A stretch of DNA of 5,482 nucleotides from Gammaproteobacteria bacterium (GTDB lineage: Bacteria > Pseudomonadota > Gammaproteobacteria > GCA-001735895), in NCBI GenBank assembly GCA_021767985.1, contig JAASSH010000188.1, positions 1 to 5,482 of the forward strand. Direction: 5' to 3'. Shown here piece by piece: positions 1 to 5,482 of the stretch. The stretch's first letter is position 1. Every line of letters starts with the position of its first letter. The notes below the pieces were generated by a model. That model was not told where the DNA came from and did not search any database. It saw only the letters and a program-made list of their open reading frames with translations. The position numbers and the translations under genes were made by a program.

Positions 1-1059
1 GTCGACCCAGTCGATGACCATCCGCGCCCTGGCGATTTCGCCATGCCGTTTTATTACCTTGTCGACCTGTTCCGGGTGGATAAACATACCGCGTACCTTG
101 GCGGTCTGATCGGCGCGCCCCATCCAGCCCTTGATGCGCTGGTTGGTGCGGCCGCAGGGGCTGGTGCCGGGCATGAAGGCCGACAGATCGCCGGTGGCGA
201 AACGGATTAGTGGATATTCCCGGCCCAGGTTGGTGACCACGACTTCGCCAACTTCGCCCGGTTCGACCAGCTCCCCGGTTCCGGGACGCACGATCTCGAC
301 GTAGACGCCCTCGTCGATTATCAGGCCGTCCCGGGCGCTCGATTCGTACGCGATCAGGCCGAGGTCGGCGGTGCCGTAATTCTGTAAAACGTCGATACCG
401 CGCTCGGCAAAACCTTCACGCAGCGGCGCTGGCAGCGCCTCGCCGCCAACCTGGCCCCTGGTGATCGACGACGCGTCGAGACCGAGCTCGTCGGCTTTTT
501 CGAGAATAATCTTGAGAAAAGATGGGGTGCCGGCATAGGCGCCGGGCCGCAGATCGGCGATGGTTTGTACCTGCAGCTCGGTCTGCCCGACGCCGGCCGG
601 AATGACCGCGCAACCGAGCGCGGCGGCGGCGCTGTCGAACATCCTGCCGGCGGGCGTGAAATGGTAACTAAAGGTATTATGCACCAGGTCGCCGGCACGA
701 AAGCCGGCGGCGTATAGCGCCCTGGCGAAGCGCCAGAAGTCGGCAACTTCGAAACCGGGTTCGTAAATCGGCCCGGGTGATGCGAATACCTGCGCATACT
801 GCGGCACATTGTTGGCTGTATAACCGCCGAAAGGGCGCGCCGATTTTTGCAGCTCGATCAATTCCGACTTGCGCGTCAGCGGCAGCGCGCTGTAGGTTTT
901 CGCGTCGACGATCGATGCGGCATCGATATCCTGCAGCGATTCGGCGTAGGCCAGGGTATTGCTTTGCACATGCGCGATCTGGTCGCGGATCGACTCGAAC
1001 TGCGCCTGCGCGCGCTCGTCCGCGCTGCGCGTCTCGAGGCTGTCGTAGAATTCACTCAT
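1..1059 (-). CDS. Phenylacetate-CoA ligase-like AMP-forming adenylate family protein (partial, C-terminus beyond window)
   Basis: An open frame of 353 codons runs from ATG at 1059 off the left edge without a stop. The start is supported by GAGAGGGA at 1068-1075. The protein resembles the PaaK branch of the ANL superfamily, whose members make acyl-AMP and then acyl-CoA in the cytoplasm. Visible landmarks are: ASPGPIYEP (93-101) where the phosphate-binding loop belongs; HNTFSYHFTPAG (127-138); GTPSFL (177-182); YGTADLG (228-234); RFATGD (287-291 region, with the ribose-binding type Asp at 291); and the hinge and lid start GRADQTAKVRGMFIHP (314-329). PaaK proteins are usually about 430 residues, so some 60-90 residues are probably missing. 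The usual SSGTTG loop and the YGxTE glutamate are both altered, so the activity is unproven. Its position directly after a liv-type importer suggests that it activates, or senses, the imported acid (inference). The substrate cannot be named. The family call is firm; phenylacetate specificity is not. Confidence 0.85.
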   Translation of the reverse strand, partial: MSEFYDSLETRSADERAQAQFESIRDQIAHVQSNTLAYAESLQDIDAASIVDAKTYSALPLTRKSELIELQKSARPFGGYTANNVPQYAQVFASPGPIYEPGFEVADFWRFARALYAAGFRAGDLVHNTFSYHFTPAGRMFDSAAAALGCAVIPAGVGQTELQVQTIADLRPGAYAGTPSFLKIILEKADELGLDASSITRGQVGGEALPAPLREGFAERGIDVLQNYGTADLGLIAYESSARDGLIIDEGVYVEIVRPGTGELVEPGEVGEVVVTNLGREYPLIRFATGDLSAFMPGTSPCGRTNQRIKGWMGRADQTAKVRGMFIHPEQVDKVIKRHGEIARARMVIDWVD

Positions 1060-1067
1060 TTTGGTTT

Positions 1068-1075
1068 TCCCTCTC
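1068..1075 (-). promoter_or_regulatory. Ribosome binding site of the ligase-like gene
   Basis: Read on the minus strand, GAGAGGGA precedes the ATG at 1059 by about 8 bases. It fixes the start of the ligase-like reading frame and shows that the gene can be translated independently of livF, which ends 161 bases upstream. Confidence 0.6.
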
Positions 1076-1086
1076 GATGGCATTCA

Positions 1087-1092
1087 TTTATA
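1087..1092 (-). promoter_or_regulatory. Candidate -10 element for the ligase-like gene
   Basis: The minus strand reads TATAAA here, inside GATATAAAT, a five-of-six match to the sigma-70 -10 consensus. It lies about 28 bases downstream of the ATG-proximal edge of the palindrome pair and about 27 bases ahead of the start codon, leaving room for a short leader with the ribosome binding site. No good -35 hexamer is visible at 16-19 bases upstream (around 1110-1117; best reading TTATCG or TATCGT). If this is a promoter it is weak or needs an activator. The assignment is tentative. Confidence 0.3.
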
Positions 1093-1119
1093 TCACAGCT
1101 GACATGCCCGACGATAAAA

Positions 1120-1162
1120 TTTACTCGGAGTAAAAACGCTTTGAGTTTTTACTCCGAGTAAA
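1120..1162. promoter_or_regulatory. Paired palindromic operator-like sites forming an 18-bp inverted repeat
   Basis: Two 15-bp palindromes of the form TTTACTC-N-GAGTAAA lie at 1120-1134 (centre G at 1127) and 1148-1162 (centre C at 1155), 28 bp centre to centre. Both have perfect 7-base half-sites. Because the centres are complementary and the flanks extend the match, 1120-1137 and 1145-1162 also form a perfect 18-bp inverted repeat around the 7-base loop GCTTTGA. Such odd-centred short palindromes are typical of operators bound by homodimeric repressors, for example of the TetR family. Two copies suggest cooperative or paired binding. They lie between livF and the ligase-like gene, 60 bases ahead of the latter's start. 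No regulator gene is in the window. The element could also fold in RNA and attenuate read-through from livF, but only 6 of 18 stem pairs are GC, so an operator is the better reading. Confidence 0.65.
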
Positions 1163-1220
1163 ATCTATTCTGCAAAGCGCTGGCAGGGGATTTATCGGCG
1201 TAGGTGGCAGTTGCGCGAGG

Positions 1221-2051
1221 TCAGGTCAGCCATCTTTTGCGACGGCGATAGTGTTTGACGTCGCGGAAATTGATGCGCTCGCCCTCGCTGATGCCGAGGT
1301 AGAATTCCTTTACGTCGGTATTTTCTCGCAGTTCGGCGGCGCTGCCGTCGAGCACCACGCGGCCGTTTTCCAGTATGTAGCCATGGTCGGCATAGCGCAG
1401 CGCGATATTGGTGTTTTGCTCGGCCAGCAGGAAAGTCACGCCTTCTTCCTGGTTCAGGCGTTCGACGATTTCGAAAATCTCTTCCACCAGCTGCGGCGCC
1501 AGTCCCATCGAGGGCTCGTCCAGTAGAATCATTTTCGGTTTCGACATTAACGCGCGGCCGATGGCGACCATTTGCTGTTCGCCGCCGGAAGTGTAACCGG
1601 CCTGTGCCCGGCTGCGTTTGGTCAGGCGCGGAAAATAACTGTAGACGAGCTCGAGATCCTGCTGGATAGCGGCGCTGCCGTCGCGGCGCGTATAGGCGCC
1701 GGTCAGCAGGTTTTCCTCGACCGTCAGGTGCTCGAAGCAGTGTCGCCCTTCCATCACCTGGATAACGCCCTGTTGCACCAGTTCGGCCGGGGTAAGCCTG
1801 TCGATGCGCTGGCCCTGGAATTCGATACTGCCCTTGGTAATGTCGCCGCGTTCGGCGCGCAGCAGGTTGGAAACCGCCTTTAGCGTGGTCGTTTTGCCCG
1901 CGCCATTGGCGCCGAGCAGGGCGACGATGCCCTGCTCGGGAACCTCGAGCGATACGCCTTTCAGCACCAGGATAACGTGGTCGTAAATGACCTCGATATT
2001 GTTGACCGACAACAAGCTGTTGGTACTGGTGGCCGGGGCGGCTTCGCTCAA
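1221..2051 (-). CDS. livF: Branched-chain amino-acid family ABC transporter ATP-binding protein, LivF type
   Basis: This 276-residue cytoplasmic ATPase is one of the two nucleotide-binding subunits that power the importer encoded alongside. It shows Walker A GANGAGKT (47-54), Q-loop region VIQVMEGRHCFEHLTVEENL (96-115), ABC signature TSGGEQQ (154-160), Walker B MILLDEPS (174-181, catalytic-type Glu179) and D-loop GLAP (183-186). The switch position reads AEQN (210-213), with Gln where most ABC ATPases have His; this Gln is common in LivF proteins. E. coli-type LivF is about 237 residues; this one has about 12 extra at the N-terminus and a basic tail of about 22 (KHYRRRKRWLT at the end). The start is TTG at 2051, chosen because AAAGGAAA lies 6-8 bases upstream and the frame reads directly into the LivF core. 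It begins 28 bases after the binding-protein stop, so it is almost certainly co-transcribed. The substrate may not be an amino acid. Confidence 0.93.
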   Translation of the reverse strand: MSEAAPATSTNSLLSVNNIEVIYDHVILVLKGVSLEVPEQGIVALLGANGAGKTTTLKAVSNLLRAERGDITKGSIEFQGQRIDRLTPAELVQQGVIQVMEGRHCFEHLTVEENLLTGAYTRRDGSAAIQQDLELVYSYFPRLTKRSRAQAGYTSGGEQQMVAIGRALMSKPKMILLDEPSMGLAPQLVEEIFEIVERLNQEEGVTFLLAEQNTNIALRYADHGYILENGRVVLDGSAAELRENTDVKEFYLGISEGERINFRDVKHYRRRKRWLT

Positions 2052-2057
2052 GGTTCG

Positions 2058-2065
2058 TTTCCTTT
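2058..2065 (-). promoter_or_regulatory. Ribosome binding site deciding the TTG start of livF
   Basis: The minus strand reads AAAGGAAA here; the core AAAGGA ends 8 bases before the TTG at 2051. No ATG in frame with livF lies between the upstream stop and the conserved core, so this site selects the rare TTG as the initiation codon. Confidence 0.65.
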
Positions 2066-2079
2066 GTGCTGATTCGAGC

Positions 2080-3393
2080 CTAGTTACAGCTGCGTTCGGT
2101 AACGTTGTTTTCCGCCGCGAACTGGGCCGAATCCTCGGCGATCAGCGGAGCGGTAATATCACGCAGCGGCTCGTAGAATCCGCTCACCAGGTTCCATTTC
2201 TTGGCCTTGGCGTCCCACTGTTGCAACGCGACCTGGCCTGGACCCTCGTGGTTTTCGCAACTGATCTTGACCGGAATGGTAAAACCTTCGAGTCCCAGTT
2301 CCTTCAGTCGAGCCTCGTCAATTTCCAGCGCCTCGAAACCGTCACGCACGTGCACGCCCCGGACTTCGTTGGTGCCATGGATTTCCATCGCCTTGCGAAT
2401 CGCTTCGGAGGTCCACATCGCGGCAACCAGTCCCCGGTTGTAGAGCACTTCGCCGATACGGTCGCGGTCGCCGAGCCCCATGCCCTTGTCGTAGACATGC
2501 TTCTTGATGTCGTCGTGAGCGCCGAAGTTATCGCCCGGCTGGTGGAATGCGCCGGAAAGATAACCGTCGGCCGCGGCTCCGGCAGGCAGTACGTCGTTTT
2601 CAGAGCCTGACCACCAGACGCCGATGAAACGATCCATCGGGTAGCGGATCGATGCGGCTTCCTTGATCGCGACCTGGTTCATGACACCCCAGCCCCACAT
2701 CATGACCCAGTCGGGCTTTTCCCTGCGGATCTGCAGCCAGGTGGCTTTTTGCTCCTGGCCCGGGTGATCGACCGGCATCGCCATGAATTCGAAACCGTAT
2801 TTTTCAGCCGCTTTTTCCAGCGTGCGAATCGGTTCCTTACCGTAGGCCGAGTTGTGGTAAACCAGCGCAATTTTCTTGCCCTTCAGGTTTTCCATGCCGC
2901 CTTCTTTTTCACCGATGTACTGCACGAACACGGTGGCCTGGCTCCAGTAGGTTGCAGGGAAGTTGAACACCCACGGAAAAACCTTGCCGTTGGCGGCCGA
3001 GGTGCGGCCGTATCCCATCGAGAAAATCGGAATTTCGTCGACACTGGCTTTCGGGATCAGCTGGTAGGTAATGCCGGTAGACAGTGGCTGGAATACGAGG
3101 GCGCCGGACTGGCCTTCGCCTTTCAGCTTTTCGTAACATTCGACGCCCTTCTTGGTGTTATAGCCGGTTTCGCAGGGCACCAGGCTGATGCGCGCGCCAT
3201 TGATTCCGCCGTCACGCTCGTTGAGCATATTCAGGTAATCCCCGTAACCGTTGGCAAAAGGAATGCCGTTCGGTGCGTAGGGGCCGGTGCGATAATCGAG
3301 GGTTGGCATCACCAGTTCGTAAGCGCTGGCAATCCCCGACATCAGCGGCGCCGCCATCAGCGCAGCAAGAATTGTTCTGGTTAATCTTCTCAT
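2080..3393 (-). CDS. Periplasmic substrate-binding protein of a branched-chain amino-acid family ABC transporter
   Basis: This 437-residue protein belongs to the type I periplasmic binding fold (Peripla_BP_6, LivJ/LivK-like) and delivers substrate to the LivHM permease pair. Residues 1-24 are a classical Sec signal peptide: basic MRRLTR, a hydrophobic stretch to about 21, then ASA before Tyr25. There is no lipobox. The mature part opens ELVMPTLDYRTGPYAPNG and has a Cys74/Cys86 pair matching the position of the disulfide usual in LivJ-like proteins; Cys379 and Cys436 could form another (inference). It is longer than LivJ/LivK (about 370), with a C-terminal extension. An in-frame ATG exists at 3510, but it lies inside livM; the ATG at 3393 is preferred because GGAGGAAG sits 8 bases upstream and the signal peptide begins there. 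A 68-base gap separates it from livM, with no clear terminator or promoter. The stop is TAG. The ligand cannot be read from the sequence; the neighbouring ligase hints at a carboxylic acid. Confidence 0.92.
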   Translation of the reverse strand: MRRLTRTILAALMAAPLMSGIASAYELVMPTLDYRTGPYAPNGIPFANGYGDYLNMLNERDGGINGARISLVPCETGYNTKKGVECYEKLKGEGQSGALVFQPLSTGITYQLIPKASVDEIPIFSMGYGRTSAANGKVFPWVFNFPATYWSQATVFVQYIGEKEGGMENLKGKKIALVYHNSAYGKEPIRTLEKAAEKYGFEFMAMPVDHPGQEQKATWLQIRREKPDWVMMWGWGVMNQVAIKEAASIRYPMDRFIGVWWSGSENDVLPAGAAADGYLSGAFHQPGDNFGAHDDIKKHVYDKGMGLGDRDRIGEVLYNRGLVAAMWTSEAIRKAMEIHGTNEVRGVHVRDGFEALEIDEARLKELGLEGFTIPVKISCENHEGPGQVALQQWDAKAKKWNLVSGFYEPLRDITAPLIAEDSAQFAAENNVTERSCN

Positions 3394-3401
3394 TTTATTT
3401 A

Positions 3402-3409
3402 CTTCCTCC
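3402..3409 (-). promoter_or_regulatory. Strong ribosome binding site of the binding-protein gene
   Basis: The minus strand reads GGAGGAAG here, 8 bases before the ATG at 3393 and followed by an AT-rich spacer. It is the best Shine-Dalgarno match in the window. It decides the start against the upstream in-frame ATG at 3510 and fits the need for more binding protein than membrane subunits. Confidence 0.75.
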
Positions 3410-3461
3410 GGTTGTATTTCAAAACAGCATTTTAATGATACGCCAGCAGCCGATCCACCCG

Positions 3462-4538
3462 CTAGTAGGGGAAAGGCCACAGGCGCATTTTTTCCTTGGC
3501 GATCCGCCACAGGCGTGCCAGCCCGTGCGGTTCGACAATCAGAAATCCGATGATCAGCACCCCGACGACAATGATCTGGATATGTTCCGCCATGGCGCTG
3601 GTGGTGCCAAAGCCGTCGACCATGAGATTTTTCAGCATGATCGGCATGATCACCAGGAACGCGGCGCCGAGGAATGAACCCAGCACCGAGCCCAGGCCGC
3701 CGATGATAATCATGAACAGCACCAGGAAAGATTGATTAATATCAAACGCTTCCGTGGGTTCCGCCGAACCCAGCCAGACGGCAAAGTAGAGTGCGCCCGC
3801 CATGCCGACGTAAAACGAGGACACGGCAAAGGCGGAAAGCTTGGCAATCAACGGACGCACGCCGATCAGTTCGGCGGCGATGTCCATGTCGCGGATCGCC
3901 ATCCAGTTGCGGCCGATGCGGCCGCGTGCAACATTCTTCGCCGCCAGCGCGAACACCGCGACGAAAGCGGCGACCAGGTAGTACTTCGCGATCGGGTCCG
4001 CTTCCGGGCCGGTAACGATCGAGCCAAAGATCGTCATCGGCGGCGCGTTGATCATACCCGTGGCGCTGTAGTTGAAAAACCAGCCCACCTTGTTGAATAA
4101 CCAGATCAGGAAAAATTGCGCCGCCAGTGTGGCTACCGCCAGGTAAAACCCCTTGATGCGCAACGATGGCAGGCCGAATAACGTCCCGACCGCCGCGGTA
4201 ATCACGCCCGACAGCACCACCATGGGACTAAATCCAATGCCGGGGAAGGCAACCATCAGCTTGTAAACCGAGAAAGCGCCGACCGCCATGAAGGCCCCGG
4301 TGCCGAGCGAAAGCTGGCCGCAATAGCCCGTCAAAATATTCAACCCGAGCGCCGCCAGCGAATAAATCAGGAACGGCAGCAGGATCGCGTTGAGCCAGTA
4401 CTCGTTCAGCAGGGCAGGGACGACACCGAAGGTAATCAGCAAAATGGCGAAAACGACGTAACGATCCTGCGCGATCGGGAATAACGCCTGGTCGTCCTGA
4501 TAATGCGCCTTGAACTGACCGGTTTCGCGGTAAATCAT
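3462..4538 (-). CDS. livM: Branched-chain amino-acid family ABC transporter permease, LivM type
   Basis: This 358-residue inner-membrane permease pairs with LivH to form the translocation channel. A hydrophilic cytoplasmic start (MIYRETGQFK, residues 1-10, to about 26) precedes roughly nine to ten hydrophobic segments, near 27-45, 50-70, 76-98, 105-123, 130-148, 185-200, 235-255, 267-305 and 318-336. Family hallmarks are LNILTGYCGQLSLGTGAF (66-83), the cytoplasmic coupling helix RIGRNWMAIRDMDIAAELIG (207-226, the EAA-like loop that docks on an ATPase), and GGLGSVLGSFLGA (280-292). The C-terminus, about 340-358, is basic and cytoplasmic. The start codon lies four bases after the livH stop, with TGAGG overlapping that stop as a plausible Shine-Dalgarno, pointing to translational coupling. 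Length and motifs are normal for LivM; nothing is broken. Stop is TAG. Confidence 0.95.
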   Translation of the reverse strand: MIYRETGQFKAHYQDDQALFPIAQDRYVVFAILLITFGVVPALLNEYWLNAILLPFLIYSLAALGLNILTGYCGQLSLGTGAFMAVGAFSVYKLMVAFPGIGFSPMVVLSGVITAAVGTLFGLPSLRIKGFYLAVATLAAQFFLIWLFNKVGWFFNYSATGMINAPPMTIFGSIVTGPEADPIAKYYLVAAFVAVFALAAKNVARGRIGRNWMAIRDMDIAAELIGVRPLIAKLSAFAVSSFYVGMAGALYFAVWLGSAEPTEAFDINQSFLVLFMIIIGGLGSVLGSFLGAAFLVIMPIMLKNLMVDGFGTTSAMAEHIQIIVVGVLIIGFLIVEPHGLARLWRIAKEKMRLWPFPY

Positions 4539-4542
4539 CGCC

Positions 4543-5439
4543 TCATACCCTTTCTATGATCTTTTCGCCGAACAGGCCCTGCGGGCGGAACAGCAAGAAT
4601 GCGAGTGCCAGCATGTAGGCAAACCAGTTTTCGATGGCGCCACCGACGAATGGTCCGAGATACACTTCCGCTATTTTCTCGCCGACACCGATGATCAGGC
4701 CACCGATAATAGCGCCCGGCACCGAGGTGAAACCGCCCAGTATCAACACCGGCAGGGCCTTGAGTGCGATCAGCGACAGCGAAAACTGAACCCCGGACTT
4801 CGAGCCCCACATGATGCCCGCGACCAGCGCGACGATACCGGCGACCGACCAGACGATGACCCAGATGGTGTGCAGCGAGATACCCACCGAAAGCGCCGCC
4901 TGGTGATCGTCGGCAACCGCGCGCAAGGCGCGTCCGATACGGGTCTTCTGAAAAAATACTGCCAGGAACGCGACCATGATAGCGGCCGTGACCGCGGCGA
5001 AAATCTCGAGTTTCTCGATGTAAATATCGAAACTGTCCAGCATCCAGTCGGATGCACCCTGCGGAATGCCGAGATCGAGCACCTTGACGTCCGACCCCCA
5101 TAGAATGTCGCCCATGCCTTCGAGTACGTAGGCAAGGCCGAGGGTCGCCATGAACAGGATGATGGGCTCCTGGTTGACCAGGTGACGCAGCATTATCCGT
5201 TCGATCAGCCAGGCCAGCGCGATCATGACGACGATGGTGCCGATGATGGCGAGCCAGATCGGAAATCCGAACTTCTCCATCAGTCCAACCAGCGTCAGCG
5301 CCGCGAACAGCGCCATCACGCCCTGGGCAAAATTGAATATACCGGAGGCCTTGAAGATCAGCACGAAACCCAGTGCGACCAGTGAATACATGACGCCGGC
5401 CATCATGCCGCTCAGCGTGACTTCGATGAAAAACAACAT
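4543..5439 (-). CDS. livH: Branched-chain amino-acid family ABC transporter permease, LivH type
   Basis: This 298-residue inner-membrane permease is the partner of LivM. About eight hydrophobic segments are visible, near 7-28, 36-54, 58-80, 93-115, 146-164, 192-215, 225-256 and 270-285. Family hallmarks are GVMYSLVALGFVLIFKASG (15-33) followed by NFAQG (36-40), the coupling helix RIGRALRAVADDHQAALSVG (167-186), and GGFTSVPGAIIGGLIIG (235-251). Length is normal for LivH. The ATG at 5439 lies 12 bases after the stop of the preceding gene and is followed, after its own TGA, by only four bases before livM, so it is inside one operon. The ribosome binding site is weak: the best candidate, TGAGG, overlaps the upstream stop codon, suggesting coupling to translation of that gene. 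Confidence 0.95.
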   Translation of the reverse strand: MLFFIEVTLSGMMAGVMYSLVALGFVLIFKASGIFNFAQGVMALFAALTLVGLMEKFGFPIWLAIIGTIVVMIALAWLIERIMLRHLVNQEPIILFMATLGLAYVLEGMGDILWGSDVKVLDLGIPQGASDWMLDSFDIYIEKLEIFAAVTAAIMVAFLAVFFQKTRIGRALRAVADDHQAALSVGISLHTIWVIVWSVAGIVALVAGIMWGSKSGVQFSLSLIALKALPVLILGGFTSVPGAIIGGLIIGVGEKIAEVYLGPFVGGAIENWFAYMLALAFLLFRPQGLFGEKIIERV

Positions 5440-5451
5440 CAGGCTCTAGCC

Positions 5452-5482
5452 TCAGTGCTCATGCGGCACCCCCAGGTATGCA
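5452..5482 (-). CDS. C-terminal end of an ABC transporter ATP-binding protein, probably LivG type (partial)
   Basis: Only the last nine complete codons and a TGA stop are present. In the frame that starts at 5481 they read AYLGVPHEH. LivG and LivF proteins commonly end in a helix followed by AYLG and a short tail, and the importer encoded here otherwise lacks its second ATPase, so LivG is the natural reading. The competing frames over these 31 bases give no recognisable ending. The gene stops 12 bases before livH, in the same direction, as expected for the first visible member of the operon. With so few residues the call rests on context as much as on sequence. Confidence 0.6.
   Translation of the reverse strand, partial: AYLGVPHEH

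Noticed and set aside
354..809. Minus-strand frame of 151 residues in the left part of the window
   Set aside because: It overlaps the ligase-like gene in a different frame, has low-complexity Arg/Pro/Ser composition, and the ligase frame carries recognisable family motifs.
1120..1162. Inverted repeat as a plain rho-independent terminator of livF
   Set aside because: The stem is AT-rich (6 GC pairs of 18) and the following T-run is short and broken (ATTTTATC). The internal palindromes of each arm are better explained as operators. A minor attenuation role is not excluded.
1987..2610. Plus-strand frame of 207 residues, and the similar one at 2749-3384
   Set aside because: Both are antisense to the binding-protein gene and show no recognisable domain; they are open because of codon bias on the coding strand.
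3394..3461. Promoter or terminator in the livM to binding-protein gap
   Set aside because: A TATCAT hexamer is present but without a credible -35, and there is no stable hairpin with a T-run; only the ribosome binding site is supported.
3394..3510. Extending the binding protein upstream to the ATG at 3510
   Set aside because: The extra 39 residues would overlap the end of livM and bury the signal peptide; the ATG at 3393 has a strong ribosome binding site and starts the signal peptide exactly.
4535..5101. Minus-strand frame of 188 residues overlapping livH
   Set aside because: It lies in another frame of livH, is rich in Arg and Gly, and has no family motif, whereas livH shows clear permease motifs throughout.
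5441..5450. Short inverted repeat GGCT-AG-AGCC between the LivG-like gene and livH
   Set aside because: A 4-bp stem with a 2-base loop is too small to be meaningful.

Overview
The window is a tightly packed, single-direction gene cluster. Every supported gene lies on the minus strand, so the natural reading order runs from base 5482 down to base 1. The encoded proteins are of typical proteobacterial type: a LivM beginning MIYRETGQFK, a Sec-exported periplasmic binding protein, and a moderately GC-rich base composition. This suggests a Gram-negative member of the Pseudomonadota, but the lineage cannot be fixed from the sequence alone. There is no 16S, tRNA, mobile element or CRISPR array.

In transcription order: (1) the last ten codons of a gene ending AYLGVPHEH, best read as the end of a LivG-type ABC ATPase (5452-5482); (2) livH-type permease (4543-5439); (3) livM-type permease (3462-4538), four bases after livH; (4) a Sec-exported periplasmic substrate-binding protein (2080-3393) with its own strong ribosome binding site; (5) a livF-type ATPase (1221-2051) starting at TTG; (6) a 161-base spacer (1060-1220) holding a striking pair of palindromes; (7) a phenylacetate-CoA ligase-like member of the AMP-forming adenylate family (1059 to the window edge, C-terminus missing).

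Genes 1-5 together make a complete branched-chain amino-acid family (HAAT) ABC importer: binding protein, two permeases and two ATPases. The adjoining ligase-like gene suggests that the imported substrate is a carboxylic acid, perhaps aromatic or branched, that would be turned into a CoA thioester once inside, but the true substrate is not visible here. The ligase-like protein lacks the canonical SSGTTG phosphate-binding loop and the YGxTE glutamate, so its chemistry is uncertain.

The most notable non-coding signal is at 1120-1162. Two copies of the odd-centred palindrome TTTACTC-N-GAGTAAA lie 28 bp apart, and together they also form a perfect 18-bp inverted repeat with a 7-base loop. They sit upstream of the ligase gene and look like a double operator for an unidentified dimeric regulator, suggesting that the ligase has its own control inside the cluster.
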